Source of the DNA: Enterobacter sp. RIT418
Lineage (GTDB): Bacteria; Pseudomonadota; Gammaproteobacteria; Enterobacterales; Enterobacteriaceae
Length of the DNA stretch: 64,000 nt
Assembly (NCBI RefSeq): GCF_003057745.1
Contig: NZ_QBJD02000004.1
Location: 248,001 to 312,000 of the forward strand
Direction: 5' to 3'
Position numbers and translations under genes: made by a program. Below are positions 56,531-64,000 of the stretch, one piece after another (the first letter of the stretch is position 1; each line of letters begins with the position of its first letter). The notes below the pieces were generated by a model. The model was given only the letters and a program-made list of their open reading frames with translations. It had not been told where the DNA came from and made no database searches.

Positions 56531-57043
56531 ATGGCAGAGAGCATTCAGCATAAACTCAACCGTATTAGGCCGCCGCGCGTGCAAATAACCTATGACGTCG
56601 AAACGGGCGGTGCGATTGAGAAAAAAGAACTTCCGCTTGTCGTGGGAATTTTAGCGGATTTATCCGGGCAGCCCGCATCGCCGCCTGAAAAATTACGCGA
56701 GCGCCGTTTTGTCGAAATCGATCGTGATAATTTTGATGATGTGCTCTCGTCCCTCTCTCCACGCCTGGCCATGCAGGTTGAAAATCGGCTCGCTAACGAT
56801 GGCAGCAAGCTCAACGTTGAGCTGCACTTTGGCGAATTTGATGACTTCTCCCCCCTCAATATTATCAACCAGGTGAAGCCGCTTCAGCGCCTGCTGCAGG
56901 CCAGGCAGCGCCTGCGCGATCTGCTGACCAAGCTGGACGGCAATGACGATTTGGACGCGCTGTTGCAGCAGGTGGTCAACGATAACGCTGAGCTACAGAC
57001 GTTAAGACCGGCAGCCGAAGAACAACCGGCCGAAAACGCGTAA
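56531..57043 (+). CDS. tssB: T6SS contractile sheath small subunit TssB
   Basis: A 170-residue TssB (VipA), which forms the contractile tail sheath with TssC. Family stretches are RPPRVQITYDVETGGAIEKKELP, LPLVVGILADLSG and FVEIDRDNFDDVL. First gene of the rightward arm, 17 bp before tssC. Length is typical. Confidence 0.94.
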   Translation: MAESIQHKLNRIRPPRVQITYDVETGGAIEKKELPLVVGILADLSGQPASPPEKLRERRFVEIDRDNFDDVLSSLSPRLAMQVENRLANDGSKLNVELHFGEFDDFSPLNIINQVKPLQRLLQARQRLRDLLTKLDGNDDLDALLQQVVNDNAELQTLRPAAEEQPAENA

Positions 57044-57060
57044 CGGAAAGGAGAAGCGCA

Positions 57061-58542
57061 ATGGACAATGTTCAGGAACAAGCTGAAACCGGCGGGCAGA
57101 CGGTCACGCTGAGCGTGCTGGATCGCATTATCCAGGAAGGAAGAATGGCGCGCGATGAGCTGCAGCAGACCTACGCGCGCGACATGCTGGAAGAGCTGGC
57201 GACGCAGATCCTCGACGAGGGGATGGCGATAGAGAGCGACACCGTGGCGATGATTAACCACCGTATCGCGCAGATCGATGCGCTTATCAGCGATCAGCTT
57301 AATGAAGTGCTGCACCATCCCGATATGCAGAAGCTGGAGGCCTCGTGGCGCGGCCTGCATCAGTTTGTCATGAACACCGAAACCAGCACGCGGCTGAAGC
57401 TTCGCCTGCTGAACGTTTCGCGCAAAGAGCTTCAGGACGATCTGGAAAAAGCGGTGGAGTTCGACCAGAGCACGCTGTTTAAAAAGCTGTATGAGGACGA
57501 GTACGGCACCTTTGGCGGCAACCCGTACAGCGTGCTGGTGGGGGATTTTGAGTTCGGCCGCCATCCGCAGGACGTGGCGCTGCTGGAGAAAATCTCCCAG
57601 GTTGCGGCGGCGGCCCATGCGCCGTTTATCGCCTCTGCCAGCCCGCGCCTGTTTGATATGGGCTCGTTTGCCGAGCTGAACGTGCCGCGCGATCTGGCGA
57701 AGATCTTCGAGAGCACCGAGCTAATCAAATGGCGGGCGTTCCGCGAGAGCGACGATTCCCGCTATGTATCGCTGGTGCTGCCGCACGTCCTGCAGCGCCT
57801 GCCGTACGGCCCGGACACGGTGCCGGTGGAGGGCGTCAACTTTGTCGAGGACGTAGACGGCCTCGATGCCAGCAAATACCTGTGGGGCAACGCCGCCTGG
57901 GTGCTGGCCAACCGCATTACCGAAGCCTTTGCCCTGTACGGCTGGTGTGCGGCGATCCGCGGCGCGGAGGGGGGCGGGCTGGTGGAAAGCCTTCCGGCGC
58001 ACACCTTCGCCACGCCGTCCGGCGATATCAGCCTGCGCTGCCCGACGGAGATCGCCATCACCGACCGCCGTGAGAAAGAGCTTAACGATCTCGGGTTTAT
58101 CGCGCTGTGCCACAAGAAGAATACCAACACCGCCGCGTTCTTTGGCGGGCAGACGACCAATCAGGCCAGGATTTACAACACGCCGGAGGCTAACGCCAAC
58201 GCGCGGATCTCGGCAATGTTGCCGTACATCCTTGCCGCCTCGCGCTTTGCGCACTACCTGAAGGTGATTATGCGCGACAAGGTCGGCAGCTTTATGAGCC
58301 GCGATGACGTGGATCGCTATCTCAACAACTGGATTGCAGATTACGTATTACTGACTGACAGCGCCCCGCAGGAGATCAAAGCGCGTTATCCGCTGCGCGA
58401 AGCGCGGGTGGACGTGAGTGAAGTGCCTGGCAAACCGGGCGTTTATCGCGCAGTCGTGTTCCTGCGCCCGCACTTCCAACTGGAAGAGTTGACGACCTCT
58501 ATCCGCCTGGTTGCTGAACTGCCGCCGCCAGCAACAGCATGA
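57061..58542 (+). CDS. tssC: T6SS contractile sheath large subunit TssC
   Basis: A 493-residue TssC (VipB). Conserved sheath sequence includes LEASWRGLHQFVMNTETS, LVGDFEFGRHPQDV, ASPRLFDMGSFAEL and ISAMLPYILAASRFAHYLKV. It pairs with TssB; ClpV recycles the contracted sheath. The ribosome site is AAAGGAGAA, and hcp follows after 19 bp. Confidence 0.95.
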   Translation: MDNVQEQAETGGQTVTLSVLDRIIQEGRMARDELQQTYARDMLEELATQILDEGMAIESDTVAMINHRIAQIDALISDQLNEVLHHPDMQKLEASWRGLHQFVMNTETSTRLKLRLLNVSRKELQDDLEKAVEFDQSTLFKKLYEDEYGTFGGNPYSVLVGDFEFGRHPQDVALLEKISQVAAAAHAPFIASASPRLFDMGSFAELNVPRDLAKIFESTELIKWRAFRESDDSRYVSLVLPHVLQRLPYGPDTVPVEGVNFVEDVDGLDASKYLWGNAAWVLANRITEAFALYGWCAAIRGAEGGGLVESLPAHTFATPSGDISLRCPTEIAITDRREKELNDLGFIALCHKKNTNTAAFFGGQTTNQARIYNTPEANANARISAMLPYILAASRFAHYLKVIMRDKVGSFMSRDDVDRYLNNWIADYVLLTDSAPQEIKARYPLREARVDVSEVPGKPGVYRAVVFLRPHFQLEELTTSIRLVAELPPPATA

Positions 58543-58561
58543 TAAAAAAGGAAAATAAACC

Positions 58562-59038
58562 ATGGATGCGATTTTTTTAAAGCTCGATGATGTTAAAGGC
58601 GAAAGTCAGGTCGAAGGATTTAAAGACCAAATCGAAATTATGTCCTTCAGCCATAACGTGGCGATGCAGGTTACCAACGACGTCAGCAACACTGAACGCA
58701 CCTCCGGACGGGCGCATGTCGGAGAAATGTCACTGACTAAGTTTGTCGATCTTGCCACGCCGAAACTGAATGAATACTGCTGCAGCGGAAAGATGGTCAA
58801 AACAGCTGTGCTGACGCTATGTCGTAATGATGACGCCAAAATGCTGCCATTTATCGTTTACACCCTGGATAACGTGATTATCTCGCATCTGAGCGTTAGC
58901 GGTGGTTCCGGCGGTAAACCGGTCGAAACCATGTCGCTGAACTTCACCAAAATAAAATGGGAAATCACCGCTCAGAAACTGGGGGGTCAGAAAGAGGGCA
59001 ATGTTTCTTCCGTCTGGGATATGGCGATGAATAAATAA
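58562..59038 (+). CDS. hcp: T6SS tube protein Hcp (TssD)
   Basis: A 158-residue Hcp that stacks in hexameric rings to form the inner tube. The N-terminal MDAIFLKLDDVKGESQVEGF is typical, and LSLTKF-type strands (GEMSLTKFVDLATPKL) and the C-terminal NFTKIKWEITAQKLGGQKEG are recognisable. No C-terminal effector extension. tssE follows after 20 bp. Confidence 0.95.
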   Translation: MDAIFLKLDDVKGESQVEGFKDQIEIMSFSHNVAMQVTNDVSNTERTSGRAHVGEMSLTKFVDLATPKLNEYCCSGKMVKTAVLTLCRNDDAKMLPFIVYTLDNVIISHLSVSGGSGGKPVETMSLNFTKIKWEITAQKLGGQKEGNVSSVWDMAMNK

Positions 59039-59058
59039 TCGTAACCTGAGGCTATAGC

Positions 59059-59430
59059 ATGTTATTGCCAGTCGCACTATTTGACAGGCTACAGGATGAG
59101 GAGATCGCCCCGCGAGAATCGGTGCGCCGGGAGCTGAGCCGACTGTTCAACTCCCGCGCCCCGGCGGATGCCGACGCGCTACCGCCGCTGCTCGCCTGGG
59201 GCGTGCCGGAATGGCACGGCCTGAACGGGGGCGATGAAAGGGTGCTTGACTGGTTTTGCCGCCAGCTTCGCGCCGCCATTTTGCGCCATGAGCCGCGCAT
59301 CCAGTCGCTCACGGTGCGTGCCGGAAAGGCGCACCATCAGACGCTGACGCTGCATCTCGACGTCATGCTGCACAGCGACGACAGGCCGCTGACGCTGAAC
59401 TTGACCTATCTGCACGGCAGCTGGCGGTAA
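59059..59430 (+). CDS. tssE: T6SS baseplate wedge TssE
   Basis: A 123-residue gp25-like baseplate protein. The residues RRELSRLFNSRAPAD at the N-terminus and LHLDVMLHSDDRPLTLNLTY near the C-terminus fit TssE. Conservation of this small family is modest, and position between hcp and tssF strengthens the call. tssF begins 19 bp later. Confidence 0.85.
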   Translation: MLLPVALFDRLQDEEIAPRESVRRELSRLFNSRAPADADALPPLLAWGVPEWHGLNGGDERVLDWFCRQLRAAILRHEPRIQSLTVRAGKAHHQTLTLHLDVMLHSDDRPLTLNLTYLHGSWR

Positions 59431-59449
59431 CCTCCGCAGGAGAAGATCA

Positions 59450-61171
59450 ATGGACGATCGCTTGCTTGAAGACTATTTGCAGGAGCTCAAATGGCTGCGC
59501 GCCGCCAGCGGCGAGTTTGCCCGTCGGCATCCGCACGTCGCGGCCCGCCTGCGGCTGAGCGAGTTCGATTGCCCCGATCCCCACGTCGAGCGGCTGCTGG
59601 AAGGCTTTGCGCTGCAAAGCGCCCGGCTGCATCAGCGCCTTGACGACGGCTTTGGCGAGCTGTGCGAATCGCTGCTGGAGCAGCTCTCTCCTCACGTCAT
59701 GCGTCCTTTTCCCGCCTGCGCGACCGCCTGCTTTATCCCCGATCCGCTGGCGGGCGATCTCAGCCAGGGCTATCCGATCCCCGCCGGGACGCCGCTGTAC
59801 GCGCTAAAGGCAGGCGGAGAAACCCTCTGGTGGCGCACGGCGCTTGCCCACACCCTGTGGCCGCTGGCTATCGACGATGTTGCCTGGTGCGACGCCGCGC
59901 AGGCCCGGCAGCTTTGCGGGCTGCCCCAGGCGCGCGGCGCGCTTCGCATCACGCTGCGCTGCCTGCCGCCGCATCGGTTTTCGACGCTGGCGATAGACCG
60001 CCTGCGGATCCATCTCTGCGGATCCCCGCAAATCAACGCCGCGCTGTTTGACCTGCTGTACGCCCACGCGACGGGCCCGCGCCGCCCGCTGCCGGTGGGG
60101 CTAATGAATGCCGGAGAGATTTTGCCCAGCGAACCGGGCGTGGAGTCCAGCGCGCTGGCGCTGAGCGCGTGGATGAACTGCCCGCAGGCGCTGATGTACT
60201 TTGACCTGCCGCTCCCCGAGACGGGCGACGGCGACACGCTGACGCTCTGCATCCCGTTCGACAGGGCGCCGCAGGCCGCGCAGCACGTTCAGCCCGGCGA
60301 TATCCGCCTGGGCTGCACGCCGGTGGTGAACCTTTTCACCCGCACCGCTGAACCGCTGCTGGCCGAACACACCCGCAGCGAGCATCGGCTGGTGGCGGAC
60401 CATCACGACAGCAGCGTGCAGATCTATCGTCTGCAGGAGCTGTGGATGAGCCGCCGCGAGGAGGCCTGGCGCGTCCCGCCGTACTATTCGGCGCGCGGGC
60501 ACAGCAATGCCCGCTGGTTCTGGCACGCAAGGCGCAATCGCCTTCAGGGGAACGAACTGTGGCTTACGCTGGTGGACAGCCGGTTCGATCCGTTTGAACG
60601 CGCGGAGGAAACCAGCCTGACGGCAAAGCTGTGGTGTACCAACGGCGACAGCGCGGCGCAGCTCTGTGCGGGAGCCGCGCTGACCTTTGAACAGCCCGGC
60701 CCGGTGGCGCAGGTTTGCCTGCTCGGCACGCCGACGGCGCCTTCTGCACCGGCCTCCCGGCGGGAAGCGCGCTGGAAGCTGCTCTCAACGCTGGCGCTCA
60801 ACCATCTGTCGCTGACGGAAGGGGAAGCGGCGCTGGAGACGCTGAAGGAGCAGCTGGCGCTGTATGCCCCTTCTGCCGCTTCACCCGCTATCTGGCAGCA
60901 CATCAACGGCATCTGCGGGATGCGCTGTCAGCGGGTGAGTGAACATCGCGGGCGGGACGCCTGGCGCGGCTGGCGAAACGGTATCCGGGTGACGCTGGAG
61001 CTCGATCCGCAGGCGTTTACCGGCAGCAGCCGCCTGCTGTTTGCCGGCATTATCGCCCGCTTTCTGGCGCGCAACGCCACCGCGAACGGTTTTGTGCATA
61101 CGGTATTGCAGGACGAAGGAGAGGAGCTGTCGCTATGGACAGAAGCCGACCGAACCGCGCTGATAGCGTAA
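59450..61171 (+). CDS. tssF: T6SS baseplate protein TssF
   Basis: A 573-residue TssF that builds the baseplate wedge with TssG and TssE. The opening LLEDYLQELKWLRAASGEFARRHPHVAARL (read in parts) and LLEGFALQSARLHQRLDDGF are diagnostic. The C-terminal segment RHAFTGSS-type (LDPQAFTGSSRLLFAGIIARFLA) is also TssF-like. tssG overlaps its end by 37 bp. Confidence 0.93.
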   Translation: MDDRLLEDYLQELKWLRAASGEFARRHPHVAARLRLSEFDCPDPHVERLLEGFALQSARLHQRLDDGFGELCESLLEQLSPHVMRPFPACATACFIPDPLAGDLSQGYPIPAGTPLYALKAGGETLWWRTALAHTLWPLAIDDVAWCDAAQARQLCGLPQARGALRITLRCLPPHRFSTLAIDRLRIHLCGSPQINAALFDLLYAHATGPRRPLPVGLMNAGEILPSEPGVESSALALSAWMNCPQALMYFDLPLPETGDGDTLTLCIPFDRAPQAAQHVQPGDIRLGCTPVVNLFTRTAEPLLAEHTRSEHRLVADHHDSSVQIYRLQELWMSRREEAWRVPPYYSARGHSNARWFWHARRNRLQGNELWLTLVDSRFDPFERAEETSLTAKLWCTNGDSAAQLCAGAALTFEQPGPVAQVCLLGTPTAPSAPASRREARWKLLSTLALNHLSLTEGEAALETLKEQLALYAPSAASPAIWQHINGICGMRCQRVSEHRGRDAWRGWRNGIRVTLELDPQAFTGSSRLLFAGIIARFLARNATANGFVHTVLQDEGEELSLWTEADRTALIA

Positions 61172-62067
61172 TGGCGCAGCTGAGGCGCGAGCCGTGGCGC
61201 TTCTCGCTGGAGCAGTGCGTCCGCATCCTCGAAGCGGCGGGCGAAGCGCCCGAGCTGCGGGGCGATTTGGGGCTGGCGTTCAGCCCGGCGGAGGTAAGCT
61301 CGCTGGAGGAGGGCGCTCTTCAGGTGCGCAGCCTGGGGCCGGGCGGCGCGGACGGCGTGCTGCCCTACGGCTGGCTGGAGTGGCTGCAGCAGGCGACGCA
61401 GGATAAAAACCGCGCGCCGCAGGATTTTATCCATCTGTTTGAGCAGCGTTTTATTCATCATCACTGCCGCAGCCTGAGTTTATATCGACTGGCGACGCCC
61501 TACGCCCGCCGCGAGGACGCGCCGGGGCTAGCGGTGATGCGGGCGCTGTGCGGTTTCGACGTGGAGGCGATGAAAAAGCATGAGGCTGCGCTGATGCATT
61601 GCGCGGGGCTTATCAACCGCAGGCGCTCAACGGCGGGATTTGTCGCGCTGGTGGCGGAGGTGCTCGGCATTGCCGTGGAGCCTGAAGAGTTTGTCGGACG
61701 CTGGCAGCCTTTACCGCTGGCGTCTCAGAGCCGCACCGGATGCCGACTCGGGCGCAATAGCGTGGCCGGACGGCGGGTCTGGAACCAGCACGCGGCGCTG
61801 CGGGTGCATCTGCATGCCGGAGACGCCGCGCGATGGCGCACCTTTTTGCCCGGCGAGCCTGGGTTTGTTCAGCTTACCCGGCTTGGTTATCTCTGGTTTG
61901 GCGCGGGGATCACGCTTGAGCTGATGATGCGCGGCACGCTGACGCTGGACAATCGTTTAAGACGCGCCGCGCCGCCGCGCCTGGGCTTTACCGCACAGCT
62001 GACGGGGCGCAGGCCCGCGTCGTTTCGCTGCCAACAGTCGCTTCAGGAGAACAACACATGGATTTAA
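61135..62067 (+). CDS. tssG: T6SS baseplate protein TssG
   Basis: A 310-residue TssG, partner of TssF. Conserved stretches are RREPWRFSLEQCVRILEAAG, QDFIHLFEQRFIHHHCRSLSLYRLA (read in parts) and FDVEAMKKHEAALMH. The start at 61135 is preferred because AGGAG lies just upstream; a second in-frame ATG at 61171 overlaps the tssF stop (TAATG) but has no visible ribosome site. Its 3' end overlaps tssH by 10 bp. Confidence 0.9.
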   Translation: MDRSRPNRADSVMAQLRREPWRFSLEQCVRILEAAGEAPELRGDLGLAFSPAEVSSLEEGALQVRSLGPGGADGVLPYGWLEWLQQATQDKNRAPQDFIHLFEQRFIHHHCRSLSLYRLATPYARREDAPGLAVMRALCGFDVEAMKKHEAALMHCAGLINRRRSTAGFVALVAEVLGIAVEPEEFVGRWQPLPLASQSRTGCRLGRNSVAGRRVWNQHAALRVHLHAGDAARWRTFLPGEPGFVQLTRLGYLWFGAGITLELMMRGTLTLDNRLRRAAPPRLGFTAQLTGRRPASFRCQQSLQENNTWI

Positions 62068-64000
62068 AAGCGCTGGTACAACGCCTTAACCCGATCTGCC
62101 TGCGTGCGCTGGAGCAGGCCGCCGAGCGCAGCAGGGCGCAGGGGCACTGGTTTGTGGAGCCCGAGCATCTGCTGCTGGCGCTGCTGGATGAGGAACGCGG
62201 CGACGTTGCCTGCTGCCTGAACGGCGCGGCAATCCCTGCTGACGCGTTGCGCGAAGAGATCCGCCGGGCGCAGGCGCAGTTCAAAACCGGCTGCACGCGG
62301 ATGCCGGTTTTTTCCGTCCAGCTGGTCGAACTGCTGGAAGGGGCGATCCTGCTGGCCGTCTTCCAGAGCAGCGCGCAGGTGCGTTCGGCGCTGCTGCTGC
62401 TGACGCTGCTCACCCGCGAGCGGCTGCGCGCGCAGCTGGCGCAGGGAATGCCGTCGCTGCTGAGGCTCTCCGCGGAAACGCTGGAAAGCCAGTGGCGGAA
62501 CTGGTGCCTCAGTTCCGTTGAAGAACAGCGCGATGCCGCGTCCGGCGATGCGCCGACGCATAGCGGCGGGGTGCTGGAACAATACACCCACGATTTGACC
62601 CGCGATGCGCGAGAAGGGCGTATCGACCCGATCATCGGGCGCGACGGGGAAATTCGCCATTGCATCGACATCCTGCTGCGCCGCAGGCAGAACAACCCGA
62701 TTCTGGTGGGCGCGCCCGGCGTCGGCAAAACCGCGGTGGCCGAAGGGCTGGCGCGACGCATCGCCGAAGGCAGCGTGCCGCCGCCGCTGCGCGACGTGGC
62801 GCTGCTGTCGCTCGATCTCGGCCTGCTGCAGGCGGGCGCGGGCGTCAAAGGCGAATTTGAGCAGCGGCTGAAGGGCGTCATCGATGCGGTAAAAAAATCC
62901 TCACAGCCAATCATTCTGTTTATCGACGAAGCCCACACGCTGATTGGCGCGGGCGGCGCCGAGGGCGGCAGCGACGCCGCCAACCTGCTGAAACCGGCGC
63001 TGGCGCGCGGGGAACTGCGCACCGTCGCCGCCACCACCTGGCAGGAATATAAAAAGTATTTTGAGAAGGATCCGGCGCTGGACCGGCGTTTTCAGCGCAT
63101 CCAGATTGAAGAGCCCGACGAAGCGAGCGCCGTGATCATGCTGAGGGCGGTGGCCGACAAGCTGGAGGCGCATCACGGCGTGCAAATTCTGGATACCGCG
63201 ATCCGCGAGGCGGTGCGGCTTTCACAGCGCTATATCTCCGGGCGTCAGATGCCGGACAAAGCCATCAGCGTGCTCGACACCGCCTGCGCGCGGGTGTCGC
63301 TGGCGCAGCATGATGTGCCGCCCGCGCTGGAAGAAATCCGTCAGCAGCAGGCGGCGATCGAAGAAGAGAGCGAGCGTCTGAATCGCGAGCTGCTGGTCGG
63401 CGTCGAGCATCATGACCGACTGTGCGAACTGGAGGCGCAGGCGGAAAAACTGCAGCTTCAGGCGCGGGAAGTGGAAGGGCGTTGGCAGGACGAGCGTCAG
63501 CGGGTCGGCGAACTGCTGGCCGCCCGCCAGCGGATGCTGGATCTCAGCGAGCGGCTGGACGACGACGAGGAACTGGAGCAGGAGCTGGTGGAGTGCGCGG
63601 CGCTAATCGGCAAGCTGGAAACCGCCGCTGCGCAACTGCGTGAGGAGGTGCCGCTGGTGCCGGACTGCGTGGACCCGGCGACCGTCGCGGCGGTGATCGG
63701 CGGCTGGACGGGCATTCCGCTCGGGCAGATGCTCACCGACGAAGCCCACGCCCTGCGCACGCTGGTGGAACGCATGAGCGAGCGGGTGATGGGGCAGCAG
63801 GCGGCGCTGGAAACTATCGCCCAGCGCCTGCGCGCCTATCGCAGCGGCCTGACCGATCCGCAAAAACCGGTCGGCGTGTTCCTGCTGGTGGGGCCAACCG
63901 GCGTCGGCAAAACCGAAACCGCCTACGCGCTGGCCGATGCCCTGTACGGCGGCGAACGCAATCTGATCACCATTAACCTGTCTGAATACCAGGAAGCGCA
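62058..64000 (+). CDS. tssH: T6SS ATPase ClpV (TssH), 5' part
   Basis: The first 647 residues of ClpV, the AAA+ ATPase that disassembles contracted sheath. It runs past the end of the window. An N-domain (about 1-150), first AAA+ module with Walker A GAPGVGKT (218-225) and Walker B with DEAH (290-293), a coiled-coil middle region (about 420-530) and the second Walker A GPTGVGKT (612-619) are visible. The ATG at 62058 overlaps the tssG end. Confidence 0.93.
   Translation, partial: MDLKALVQRLNPICLRALEQAAERSRAQGHWFVEPEHLLLALLDEERGDVACCLNGAAIPADALREEIRRAQAQFKTGCTRMPVFSVQLVELLEGAILLAVFQSSAQVRSALLLLTLLTRERLRAQLAQGMPSLLRLSAETLESQWRNWCLSSVEEQRDAASGDAPTHSGGVLEQYTHDLTRDAREGRIDPIIGRDGEIRHCIDILLRRRQNNPILVGAPGVGKTAVAEGLARRIAEGSVPPPLRDVALLSLDLGLLQAGAGVKGEFEQRLKGVIDAVKKSSQPIILFIDEAHTLIGAGGAEGGSDAANLLKPALARGELRTVAATTWQEYKKYFEKDPALDRRFQRIQIEEPDEASAVIMLRAVADKLEAHHGVQILDTAIREAVRLSQRYISGRQMPDKAISVLDTACARVSLAQHDVPPALEEIRQQQAAIEEESERLNRELLVGVEHHDRLCELEAQAEKLQLQAREVEGRWQDERQRVGELLAARQRMLDLSERLDDDEELEQELVECAALIGKLETAAAQLREEVPLVPDCVDPATVAAVIGGWTGIPLGQMLTDEAHALRTLVERMSERVMGQQAALETIAQRLRAYRSGLTDPQKPVGVFLLVGPTGVGKTETAYALADALYGGERNLITINLSEYQEA

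Noticed and set aside
61135..62067. Frameshift or fusion at the tssF-tssG-tssH junctions
   Set aside because: The overlaps are the ordinary short overlaps of an operon, and each protein has normal start and end sequence.

Overview
This 64-kb window is chromosomal DNA from an Enterobacter-like member of the Enterobacteriaceae. Gene order largely follows the E. coli K-12 block rnz-elaAB-men-yfaZ-yfaY-glp-nrd-ubiG-gyrA-rcs-ompC-apbE-ada-alkB-yojI-mqo-eco, and most products can be aligned with E. coli proteins over their full length. Several features set it apart from K-12: a tctDE/tctCBA tricarboxylate uptake module between the men operon and yfaZ, an mgtE plus SulP transporter pair between yojI and mqo, and a type VI secretion (T6SS) cluster just after eco. 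The genus is inferred from this synteny, the high GC content and the gene content, and was not tested against a database.

Layout: 1-1174 holds the start of rnz (minus) and elaA, elaB (plus). 1270-8268 is the menaquinone operon menF-menD-menH-menB-menC-menE. 8269-13441 is the tct module, with tctCBA leftward and tctDE rightward. 13569-15402 holds yfaZ and yfaY. 15435-22136 is the glycerol-3-phosphate regulon: glpACB leftward, glpTQ rightward, sharing a control region with GlpR-like and CRP-like sites. 22240-26173 is class Ia ribonucleotide reductase (nrdA-nrdB-yfaE). ubiG and gyrA follow, divergently transcribed. 30168-36428 encodes the Rcs phosphorelay (rcsC facing rcsDB). 36754-38263 holds the small RNA gene micF and the porin ompC with three OmpR boxes. 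38380-42935 is apbE, the adaptive-response pair ada-alkB, and yojI. 43082-48651 is mgtE, a SulP carrier, mqo, eco and a small membrane protein gene. 48705-64000 is the T6SS cluster, two diverging arms around an AT-rich spacer: tssJ-tssK-tssL-tssM-tssA-PAAR-like leftward, and tssB-tssC-hcp-tssE-tssF-tssG-tssH (cut by the window end) rightward.

Most of the window is ordinary core genome. The observations most worth a second look are four. (1) A tandem duplication of about 136 bp between nrdA and nrdB copies the last codons of nrdA (the redox-active cysteine tail and stop) together with a pair of palindromic repeats. (2) The TssM protein has lost both its P-loop and the DTAG-type motif. (3) A perfect 12-bp inverted repeat places mirrored -10-like sequences beside micF. 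(4) Several compact regulatory arrangements are visible, such as an Ada box that overlaps the apbE stop codon and paired DnaA boxes upstream of nrdA. No tRNA, rRNA, CRISPR array, insertion sequence or prophage gene was seen. No wholly new system could be demonstrated.
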